Source of the DNA: Candidatus Geohydrothermomicrobium daggyaiense
GTDB taxonomy: Bacteria > Actinomycetota > Geothermincolia > Fen-727 > JACVIW01
NCBI GenBank assembly: GCA_015711695.1
Contig: JACVIW010000098.1
Coordinates: forward strand, 1-8,097
DNA length: 8,097 nt
Direction of reading: 5' to 3'
How positions within the stretch are numbered: position 1 is the first letter of the stretch; each line of letters starts with the position of its first letter. The notes under the pieces were generated by a model that saw nothing but the letters and a program-made list of their open reading frames with translations, made no database searches and was not told where the DNA came from. Both the position numbers and the translations under genes were made by a program. Below are positions 1 through 5,362 of the stretch, piece by piece.

Positions 1-58
1 AAGGCGTAAGAAAAATGATGACATACTTTTAATGCGTATTTATCAGGAGGGGGGTAAT

Positions 59-241
59 ATGAAGAAACCAGCCTGTCCGAATTGCGGAAGAGAGGATACC
101 GTTGTCCCGATTATTTACGGTCCAACGAGTCCTGAACTTGCTGAAAGAGTGGCAAAGGGAGAAATCAGAATCGGCGGTTACGCGGTTGGTGTTGATAAAC
201 CCAAATGGGCATGCAATAACTGTGGACATCTGTGGAAATAG
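59..241 (+). CDS. Small zinc-ribbon protein, function unknown
   Basis: Encodes a 60-residue protein. Two CxxCG knuckles, CPNCG near residues 6-10 and CNNCG near 52-56, flank the chain and should bind one zinc ion as a rubredoxin-like ribbon. Between them is a conserved-looking core with IIYGPTSPE and the GEIRIGGYAVG stretch. Small proteins of this shape are common in bacteria and are usually annotated only as zinc-ribbon or hypothetical proteins. I know of no assigned function, and a nucleic-acid or protein-binding role is only a guess. The start at 59 is chosen because a very strong ribosome-binding site (AGGAGGGGGG, about 44-53) lies just upstream. The frame stays open to the window edge, including an in-frame ATG at 32, so a longer form cannot be formally excluded. 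A hairpin terminator follows about 40 bases after the stop. Confidence 0.85.
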   Translation: MKKPACPNCGREDTVVPIIYGPTSPELAERVAKGEIRIGGYAVGVDKPKWACNNCGHLWK

Positions 242-283
242 CAAACGGGACAACTGAATAGATCTTGGTTTTGAAAAACTAGT

Positions 284-311
284 GACCGGTCGTCAAGACC
301 GGTCCTTTCTG
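284..311 (+). terminator. Hairpin terminator after the zinc-ribbon gene
   Basis: The arms GACCGGTC (284-291) and GACCGGTC (297-304) pair over 8 bp around a 5-base loop (GTCAA). The T-tract after the stem is short (CTTTCTG), so termination may be incomplete. A second 7-bp stem, TCCTTTC (303-309) with GAAAGGA (317-323), starts within the last bases of the first and could extend or compete with it. Confidence 0.65.
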
Positions 312-363
312 TTCATGAAAGGAGTATTTCCCGAGAAACGTTTAGATATTAGATCAGAAAAGC

Positions 364-383
364 TCGGGTTTTCATCGGGTTTT
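364..383 (+). repeat. Direct repeat TCGGGTTTT x2
   Basis: The 9-base word TCGGGTTTT occurs at 364-372 and again at 375-383, an 11-base period close to one DNA helical turn. The core also appears inverted as CCCGA at 330-334. This spacing would let two protein subunits bind the same face of the helix, but no regulator is identified and chance is possible in such low-complexity sequence. Confidence 0.4.
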
Positions 384-520
384 ATTCTCGCATGAATCTG
401 GTTGGGCTATTTGGTTGATTTTTTTTGGTTTGAGAAATAAAAATATGATCGCCTGCCTTTTTCTCAATTGGTTTTTTCGTGCTGGAATTGCCTCTGTTTT
501 TTACCTAAATTCCTTTTTTC

Positions 521-550
521 TTGATGCTATTTGTATGTCATGCTGATAAA
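521..550 (+). promoter_or_regulatory. Probable sigma70-type promoter of the dodecin gene
   Basis: A -35-like TTGATG (521-526) and a -10-like GATAAA (545-550) are separated by 18 bases. Each matches four of six consensus positions. The T-rich tract just upstream could act as an UP-like element. Transcription would start near 557, giving a 5' leader of about 35 bases that contains the dodecin ribosome-binding site. Confidence 0.35.
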
Positions 551-592
551 ATTGACCGCACAAGTGGTACCTTTTTCGTGGAAGGGGGAGCA

Positions 593-811
593 ATGGCGGA
601 AAGTGTTTACAAAATCATTGAACTTGTCGGGACCAGCGAGAATTCATGGGAGGAGGCTGCCCGGAATGCGGTTGAAACGGCTGCGAAAAGTTTGCAGGAG
701 TTGCGAATAGCAGAAGTTTCTATGCTCGACATGAAAATCGAGGATGGAAAGGTTGTGGCGTACAGAGCTCGTGTAAAAGTCTCTTTCAAGTACCTCGGTA
801 AGGAAGCATAG
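593..811 (+). CDS. Dodecin family protein (72 aa)
   Basis: The 72-residue product has the dodecin signature: an N-terminal strand ending in ELVGTSE (residues 10-16), one amphipathic helix (about 18-37), then two long strands ending KVSFKY. Dodecins form hollow 12-subunit spheres in the cytoplasm that bind flavins or related small ligands and buffer them. The tryptophan that stacks on flavin in Halobacterium and Mycobacterium dodecins sits just before the (A/F)EV motif. Here that position is Ile39 (RIAEV), so classical flavin stacking is unlikely and the ligand is open. The length is normal for the family. The start at 593 is chosen for GAAGGGGGAG just upstream. The gene looks monocistronic: a putative promoter lies at 521-550, and 258 noncoding bases separate it from the nitroreductase. 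Confidence 0.9.
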   Translation: MAESVYKIIELVGTSENSWEEAARNAVETAAKSLQELRIAEVSMLDMKIEDGKVVAYRARVKVSFKYLGKEA

Positions 812-1069
812 AATTTTTCAATTTCTTCTTGAAAAGAATAGATACACACAAAAGAACAGCGAACCCTTCGGATTGTTCAATTGTGGGAATAAGGTTTTTC
901 GTCTATCCGAGTAGATCGATTACCGGGCAAAGAACGGTACAGTTTCGGTGAAAATGCAGCCAGGCACAACAAATGCAGAACAGGACATAAAAATTTGCTG
1001 GTTGTTCAAAGAGATTGCGCTCTCCTTGCAAAACTTATTGCTTTTGCCTTTGTGAGGCGAAAGGATTCG

Positions 1070-1840
1070 ATGGTTTTCGCTAATCCTGAGGAAAAATGCT
1101 GGAAATTAATGGGTATTGCCACATCTTTATGCCTGATTCTTCCTTTGTTTGCGACTTTGGTTTTCTGCGGGGTTTCCTGTCGTGGTAATTCGGGATCTGA
1201 GGAGTCGGTGCGGAATACCACGGAGATAAGGACACCTCAACTTGAGAAACTTCCAGTGCCTTCCTTTGGAAAGGCACCCGAACTGAACAAAATATTTCAG
1301 CAGCGAAAATCCGTAAGAGCTTTTTCAAACAGGGAAGTAGGTTGGGATGATATCTCTTTAATACTTTGGGCGGGGTTGGGTTTTAAGCGAAGTGATGACT
1401 CATCTATTGTGGTTTCCGAGGCCACAAGACCCGCGCCTTCCGCAGGACGTATCTATGGTTTGCGGATATATGTATTATCAGATGGTAAACTAAGACTATA
1501 TGTTCCTGAAGAACATGCCCTTTTACTTGTGGAAGAACAACTGGACACGGAAGCGCTCGCCACGGCAGCATATCATCAGAGTTTCATGGCAAAGGCTCCC
1601 TGTATCTTCATAATCACTTCAGTCATTGAGGAATATCAGGCGTTCTATCGTGAACGCGGCGAGCGATACGTCTATATTGATACCGGTCACGTGGCTCAAA
1701 ACATGCTTCTCGAGGCTGAGGCACTCGGACTTGGGGCTGTGCCCATCGGGGCTTTTGATGATGAGGAAGTTGGGCAAATTCTGGGGCTTTCCGAGAAAGA
1801 ACAGCCTGTTTATATAATTCCCGTTGGTCACTACGAGTGA
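1070..1840 (+). CDS. SagB-type nitroreductase, membrane-anchored or lipoprotein
   Basis: A 256-residue FMN-dependent nitroreductase-fold protein of the SagB/ThcOx type. An N-terminal hydrophobic segment (about residues 15-36) ends at GVSC, with Cys37 as the possible lipidation site. The lipobox is imperfect because Gly is at -3. A Ser/Glu-rich linker follows. The catalytic domain begins near residue 70 with RKSVRAF (79-85), the nitroreductase phosphate-binding arginine motif. It then has LWAGLG (99-104), RPAPSAG (120-126, SagB-like PSAG), a central section ending in FMAKAP, and LGAVPIGAFDDEEV (221-234). SagB relatives oxidise azolines in peptides, but many stand-alone members have no known substrate. 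No cyclodehydratase, protease or precursor peptide is visible nearby, so peptide modification is not supported. The start at 1070 has AAGGA nearby (1061-1065); ATG at 1109 would also keep the signal segment. The frame extends up to 995 without a good ribosome-binding site. Confidence 0.85.
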   Translation: MVFANPEEKCWKLMGIATSLCLILPLFATLVFCGVSCRGNSGSEESVRNTTEIRTPQLEKLPVPSFGKAPELNKIFQQRKSVRAFSNREVGWDDISLILWAGLGFKRSDDSSIVVSEATRPAPSAGRIYGLRIYVLSDGKLRLYVPEEHALLLVEEQLDTEALATAAYHQSFMAKAPCIFIITSVIEEYQAFYRERGERYVYIDTGHVAQNMLLEAEALGLGAVPIGAFDDEEVGQILGLSEKEQPVYIIPVGHYE

Positions 1841-1885
1841 TTAATGGGTCAAATATTTCCTCCGGTTTATGCTTCCGCACGTTGC

Positions 1886-1955
1886 CTTATCGGAAACAGG
1901 GACGCCAAACGATATTTTCTTGCGCGAAAAAAGCCTCCCCGATAAGTTCGCGCAA
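1886..1955 (+). other. Interleaved inverted repeats, possible RNA pseudoknot or switch
   Basis: Two perfect inverted repeats interleave. Arm a CTTATCGG (1886-1893) pairs with a' CCGATAAG (1939-1946), and arm b TTGCGCGAA (1920-1928) pairs with b' TTCGCGCAA (1947-1955). The order is a-b-a'-b', with a' and b' directly touching. As RNA this could fold into a pseudoknot with stems of 8 and 9 bp, or switch between two exclusive hairpins. As DNA it could be a pair of regulator sites. Neither hairpin is followed by a T-tract on either strand, so these are not simple terminators. I do not recognise a known riboswitch class. Confidence 0.45.
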
Positions 1956-1961
1956 AAACAA

Positions 1962-1991
1962 TGGCAATTATTGATTGCCAGAATATATAAT
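1962..1991 (+). promoter_or_regulatory. Inverted repeat next to a TATAAT box
   Basis: TGGCAAT (1962-1968) and ATTGCCA (1974-1980) form a perfect 7-bp inverted repeat around TATTG. Six bases further on lies TATAAT (1986-1991), a perfect -10 box. No good -35 box sits 16-18 bases upstream: the best alignment falls inside the inverted repeat and matches poorly. This suggests an activator- or repressor-dependent promoter for the gene at 2096, with the repeat as operator, but that is inference. Transcription would start near 1998. Confidence 0.35.
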
Positions 1992-2095
1992 ACTTTATAC
2001 TTTTAGCCAGCAGGTGGTCGAGCAACCGCTTCAGGTCTGAATATTGCTTGAGGGCTCTCGCAACAAAATGTTTGAGGGATTCTGGGGGTAAAATT

Positions 2096-2422
2096 TTGCG
2101 GTATGTACATCTGCCGGTAGATGAGGAGATCCGCAGTGTCGGAGGATATTACAAAATCCTGGAAGAGGGAATTTTCCAGTTCGGGAGTAGAAAGGTCCTC
2201 TATGTTTTAAAGGCTGCTCATGTGGAAACTTCCTGCTGCGGCGCCGGGGGTCTTGGTTTCATTTCCGTGCCAGGTTTTCTCGTGTCATATAAGTCTGAGA
2301 TTAACGAGAATGGTTTACCTGTGTCTGAAGTCAAAAAAGTGCTTGACGTTGAAGACCGGAAAGCAATACGAAATATACTTTTGAAGAAGTACCCTTATAT
2401 ATCGGTTGTTGAATTTGACTGA
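2096..2422 (+). CDS. Conserved-looking protein of unknown function with CCGAGG motif
   Basis: I cannot assign a family. From the TTG at 2096 the product has 108 residues. An N-terminal part (YVHLPVDEEIRSVGGYYKI) is followed by a predicted strand KVLYVLKAAHVE and the striking SCCGAGG (46-52). Then come FISVPGFLVSYKSE, a PVSEV segment and a Lys/Asp-rich helical tail ending VVEFD. Vicinal cysteines (47, 48) flanked by glycines suggest a metal, cofactor or redox site. There is no signal peptide or membrane segment. The start is uncertain. TTG at 2096 has a GGGGG ribosome-binding site (2084-2088) at good spacing, TTG at 2072 and 2048 are in frame but less well served, and no ATG fits. The gene stands alone between the structured segment upstream and the promoter of the acyl-CoA operon, whose -35 box overlaps its stop codon. 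Confidence 0.6.
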   Translation: MRYVHLPVDEEIRSVGGYYKILEEGIFQFGSRKVLYVLKAAHVETSCCGAGGLGFISVPGFLVSYKSEINENGLPVSEVKKVLDVEDRKAIRNILLKKYPYISVVEFD

Positions 2423-2442
2423 TCTGTATTAGAAACTATATG
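2415..2442 (+). promoter_or_regulatory. Probable sigma70-type promoter of the HMGCS-like/thiolase operon
   Basis: TTGACT (2415-2420, five of six consensus bases) and TATATG (2437-2442, four of six) are spaced by 16 bases. The -35 box overlaps the last codons and stop of the upstream gene. Transcription would start near 2449, just before the folded leader at 2456, leaving an untranslated region of about 95 bases. Confidence 0.45.
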
Positions 2443-2455
2443 TCCAAGAAGTTTT

Positions 2456-2515
2456 CTTAGAATGAGTTATGTTCTCGTGATTTTGGGAACTTGAGGTAGT
2501 TCTAAGGGATACCTG
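2456..2515 (+). promoter_or_regulatory. Folded leader of the acyl-CoA operon
   Basis: The outer arms CTTAGAA (2456-2462) and TTCTAAG (2500-2506) are perfect complements. Inside them GTTCTC (2471-2476) pairs with GGGAAC (2485-2490), including one G-U pair, around an 8-base loop. A competing short stem, AGGTA (2495-2499) with TACCT (2511-2515), overlaps the outer arm. No T-run follows, so this is not an evident attenuator. It may stabilise or regulate the mRNA. No known riboswitch is recognised. Confidence 0.3.
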
Positions 2516-2542
2516 GTTGCGAGCTCGAAAGGGAGTGATGAT

Positions 2543-4003
2543 ATGGTTGGTATCCGATCTTATGGGGGTTATGTTCCAAGATACAGGCTTAACAGGATGG
2601 CTATTTTCGGGAACATGGGCTGGCTAAACCCGGCGAACTTGATGAACGCCCAGGGGGAAAAAGCCGTGGCAAACTTTGACGAGGATTCCGTGACAATGTC
2701 TGTCGCCGCGGCTCTCGACTGCATCAAGGGATTTGAGAGGTCAGAGATTGGTGGTGTTTATTTCGCTTCCACCACCGCGCCTTATAAAGAGCGACTGAAC
2801 GCGAACATAGTGGCAGGAGCCCTTGCCGCAAACGAAATGATCAGAACCGCAGATTTTTCAGGTGGATTGAAGGCTGGTACCTCCGCGATTCTTGCCGCCC
2901 TGGACGCGGTCTCGGCCGGTTCGGCGAACAATATTGTCGTGACGGCAGCAGATTGCCGGCTCGGCAAAATGGGCAGCCCGCAGGAGCTTCTTTTTGGAGA
3001 TGGCGCCGCCGCTGTCCTTGTGGGGGACGAGGATGTGATTGCCGAGTATAAAGGGTTTTTCTCCTCCGGCTATGATTTTGTTGACCATTTCCGGGGTGCG
3101 AATTCAATCTTTGACAGACAGTGGGAGGACCGCTGGATACGGGATGTTGGAATAAACACATTCATCCCTGAGGCAATTAAGGGATTGTGCGAAAAGGTTG
3201 GTCTTTCTCCCGGCGATTTTTCCAAGATAATCTACCCCACTTACTATGGAGGCGCGAGAAAGAAGATAAACAAAGTTCTTGGACTGGAGCCAGATAAGAT
3301 TGAGGATAATCTCCAGGCTGCTGTTGGCGATACAGGTACGGCGCACCCTCTGCTTATGTTCGCGAAGGCGCTTGAACAAGCAAATCCCGGTGACAAGATA
3401 ATGCTAGTGAGTTATGGAAGCGGTTGCGACGCGATATACTTTGAGGTGACGGAGAATATAAAGAAACTAGCTCCGAGGAAAGGAGTTTCCGGTTATCTCG
3501 GGAGGCGCAGCGATCTTGACAATTACACTAAATACCTTGTCTGGCGCCGCATGGTCCCTGTTGACACAGGGTTAAGGGGCGAGGAGGACAAGTGGACGAG
3601 ATGGTCGCTAGTCTGGAGGAAACATAAAGTGATTCTGGGGATGCTCGGCAGTAAGTGCAAAAAATGCGGCACACAGCAGTTCCCCGAACAGAGAGTATGC
3701 GTGAATCCTGATTGTGGAGCAATCGATGAAATGGAGCCCGTGTATGTCTCAGATAAAGGCGGGAAAATATTCAGCTTTACTTCGGATATGCTTGCTGCAA
3801 GCATCAATCCCCCGGCTATGTATGGAGGGGTTGACATCAACGGTGGTGGCAGGTTCGTGATGGATTTCACGGATTGCACTCTCGATGACCTCGCCGTGGG
3901 CAAACCCGTCGAGTTTACGTTCAGAATAAAGTTCTACGATTCGAAAAGAGATATAACAAATTACTTCTGGAAGGCTGTTCCAATTTCTGAGGAGGCGGAA
4001 TAA
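2543..4003 (+). CDS. HMG-CoA synthase-like protein fused to DUF35 zinc-ribbon/OB domain; catalytic residues missing
   Basis: The 486-residue product has two parts. Residues 1 to about 310 have the thiolase fold of archaeal-type HMG-CoA synthase: KAGTSA (110-115), FGDGAAAVLVG (151-161), GDTGTAHPLL (262-271) and VSYGSGCDAIYF (289-300). Residues about 365-480 are a DUF35 module, with a ribbon of Cys372, 375, 386 and 391 followed by an OB fold. The position of the catalytic Cys (A-C-K-A-G-T in archaeal enzymes) is Leu109, the Glu position is near Thr77, the His region reads IYPTYY, and the usual GN(T) is GDT. Condensation chemistry is therefore unlikely. DUF35 domains bind the CoA moiety and bridge thiolase and synthase subunits. 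The neighbouring thiolase starts on the very next base, so I infer a scaffold and acyl-CoA-binding subunit for it. BbsAB and archaeal thiolase/HMGCS/DUF35 complexes are the closest known arrangements. The start at 2543 has GGGAG at 2531-2535. Confidence 0.85.
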   Translation: MVGIRSYGGYVPRYRLNRMAIFGNMGWLNPANLMNAQGEKAVANFDEDSVTMSVAAALDCIKGFERSEIGGVYFASTTAPYKERLNANIVAGALAANEMIRTADFSGGLKAGTSAILAALDAVSAGSANNIVVTAADCRLGKMGSPQELLFGDGAAAVLVGDEDVIAEYKGFFSSGYDFVDHFRGANSIFDRQWEDRWIRDVGINTFIPEAIKGLCEKVGLSPGDFSKIIYPTYYGGARKKINKVLGLEPDKIEDNLQAAVGDTGTAHPLLMFAKALEQANPGDKIMLVSYGSGCDAIYFEVTENIKKLAPRKGVSGYLGRRSDLDNYTKYLVWRRMVPVDTGLRGEEDKWTRWSLVWRKHKVILGMLGSKCKKCGTQQFPEQRVCVNPDCGAIDEMEPVYVSDKGGKIFSFTSDMLAASINPPAMYGGVDINGGGRFVMDFTDCTLDDLAVGKPVEFTFRIKFYDSKRDITNYFWKAVPISEEAE

Positions 4004-5209
4004 ATGGCTGAAGGAATAAAAGACAAGGTTGTCATTCTGGGAATGGGGTGCACTCGCTTTGGCGAGCGCTGGGACGCCAGTCCCGAGGACCTTTTGATTG
4101 AAGCCTTTTTGGAGTGTTTGGAGGATGCGGGGATCGAGAAAAAGGATATCCAGGCCGCCTGGTTGTCGACTCACATTGATGAGATAAACGTTGGCAAAGG
4201 CGGAAACTTTCTCGGTCTCACGCTTCATCTCCCGTTCATTCCCATAACCAGGACCGAGAATTTCTGCGCGTCTGGCACAGAGGCTTTCCGTGGTGCCTGC
4301 TATGGTGTTGCGAGCGGCGCTTATGACATTGCGCTTGCCGTTGGGATCGAGAAGTTAAAGGACACGGGTTATGGGGGACTTCCTGATTCGCCGGCGTTTG
4401 GACAGATGGCACAGATGATCATGCCAAATGCGACCGCTCCCGGAATGTTCGCTCAACTGGCCTCGGCTTACTCCGCGCGGTATGGTATTCCAATGGAGAA
4501 AGTCAAAGAGGCGATGGCTCATGTTTCGTGGAAGTCTCACCAGAACGGAGCGAAAAATCCGAGGGCGCACTTAAGAAGGCCCGTGACAAAGGAACAAATA
4601 ATGGCCGCTCCAATGATTGCCTATCCTCTCGGTTTGTTTGACTGCTGTGGTGTTAGTGATGGCTGCGCTTGTGCTATCGTGACCACTCCTGAGATAGCAA
4701 GGAAACTTAAACCAAACGAGGATCTCGTCAAAGTCAAGGCGCTTCAGGTCTCAGTGAGTTCCGGAGAGGAAGTCTGGTATAACAAGTGGGACGGGGCAGG
4801 CATGCTGACGACGCGAACCGCGGCAAAGAAAGCGTATGAGGAGGCTGGGATAAAGGATCCCCGAAAGGAAATCAGCATGATGGAGGTCCACGACTGCTTC
4901 TCCATAACCGAACTCGTTACGATGGAGGATCTTGGTATTTCCGAGCCAGGGGGCGCTCCGGAGGATATCTTAAGCGGATTCTTTGATCTGAATGGAGAGA
5001 TCCCGTGCCAATCTGATGGAGGGCTCAAGTGCTTCGGCCATCCTATTGGCGCTTCAGGATTGAGGATGCTCTATGAGGTTTACAATCAGCTTCTTGGCAG
5101 GTGGCCTGAGGACAGGGCGGTGAAGAATCCAAAGCTTGGACTAACTCATAATCTGGGCGGCGTGCCAAATCAAAACGTTTGCAGCGTTGCCATCATCGGC
5201 AGGGATTGA
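4004..5209 (+). CDS. Thiolase (SCP-x/acetyl-CoA acetyltransferase type)
   Basis: A 401-residue thiolase. The nucleophilic Cys88 lies in ENFCASGTEA (85-94), the HDCF motif is at 296-299, GHPIGASG is at 345-352 (His346), and the C terminus has THNLGG (381-386) with VCSVAI. These are the marks of SCP-x-like thiolases, which cleave or form 3-oxoacyl-CoA; a few relatives act as retro-aldolases on steroid side chains with a DUF35 partner. Length is normal. There is no intergenic space: the TAA of the upstream gene ends at 4003 and this ATG begins at 4004, with its ribosome-binding site (GAGGCGG) inside the upstream gene. This implies coupled translation and a fixed subunit ratio. The upstream protein supplies a DUF35 domain, so the two probably form one complex acting in beta-oxidation-like degradation or in acetoacetyl-CoA metabolism. 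The substrate cannot be told from sequence. Confidence 0.9.
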   Translation: MAEGIKDKVVILGMGCTRFGERWDASPEDLLIEAFLECLEDAGIEKKDIQAAWLSTHIDEINVGKGGNFLGLTLHLPFIPITRTENFCASGTEAFRGACYGVASGAYDIALAVGIEKLKDTGYGGLPDSPAFGQMAQMIMPNATAPGMFAQLASAYSARYGIPMEKVKEAMAHVSWKSHQNGAKNPRAHLRRPVTKEQIMAAPMIAYPLGLFDCCGVSDGCACAIVTTPEIARKLKPNEDLVKVKALQVSVSSGEEVWYNKWDGAGMLTTRTAAKKAYEEAGIKDPRKEISMMEVHDCFSITELVTMEDLGISEPGGAPEDILSGFFDLNGEIPCQSDGGLKCFGHPIGASGLRMLYEVYNQLLGRWPEDRAVKNPKLGLTHNLGGVPNQNVCSVAIIGRD

Positions 5210-5260
5210 TTAACTGATCCTATACTGAGGCGGGACATTTAAATAAATTGAGATGATGTG

Positions 5261-5295
5261 CGGATCGGTTTTTATGCCGATCCGTCCTTTTTATC
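5261..5295 (+). terminator. Rho-independent terminator of the thiolase operon
   Basis: CGGATCGG (5261-5268) and CCGATCCG (5277-5284) form a perfect 8-bp stem around an 8-base loop. The stem is followed by TCCTTTTTATC, so it is strong on the plus strand. It lies about 50 bases after the thiolase stop and about 70 bases beyond the end of the convergent acyltransferase gene. On the minus strand no T-run follows, so it is probably one-directional. Confidence 0.85.
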
Positions 5296-5362
5296 GCTAA
5301 TCTCTCATCACTCATGGAAAAATTAATATCGCCCGTGAGATTTATTGAATTGCGCGCATACT

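Larger units (their letters stand above)
242..592. other. Noncoding T-rich stretch upstream of the dodecin gene
   Basis: No convincing gene lies in these 351 bases. They hold the terminator at 284-311, a 9-base direct repeat at 364-383, and five T-runs of 5 to 8 bases at 419-426, 458-462, 472-477, 497-502 and 514-519. The last run directly abuts the -35 box of a probable promoter (521-550). A row of T-tracts upstream of a promoter is typical of curved DNA or UP-element-like activation, which is inference here. An in-frame ATG at 521 upstream of the dodecin start lies inside the presumed promoter and has no ribosome-binding site. Confidence 0.6.

Noticed and set aside
815..835. AT-rich 7-bp stem TTTTCAA/TTGAAAA just after the dodecin stop as a terminator
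   Set aside because: The stem is nearly all A-T and has no T-run after it, so it would be a very weak terminator and may be chance.
1070..1840. A thiazole/oxazole-modified peptide cluster around the SagB-like gene
   Set aside because: No cyclodehydratase (YcaO), E1-like partner, precursor peptide or transporter is found on either side within the window.
1899..1905. GGGACGC resembling part of a cyclic-di-GMP-I (GEMM) riboswitch
   Set aside because: The other conserved GEMM elements (GGGCAAACC-type segment, tetraloop and receptor, P1 arms in the right order) are not present around it.
3523..3903. Long open frame on the minus strand inside the HMGCS-DUF35 gene
   Set aside because: It lies wholly antisense to a gene with clear family motifs, and its translation is Ser/Pro/His-rich shadow sequence without a ribosome-binding site.
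2543..4003. Annotating this gene as a true HMG-CoA synthase of isoprenoid synthesis
   Set aside because: The catalytic Cys, Glu and His positions are all replaced, and no other mevalonate gene is in the window.
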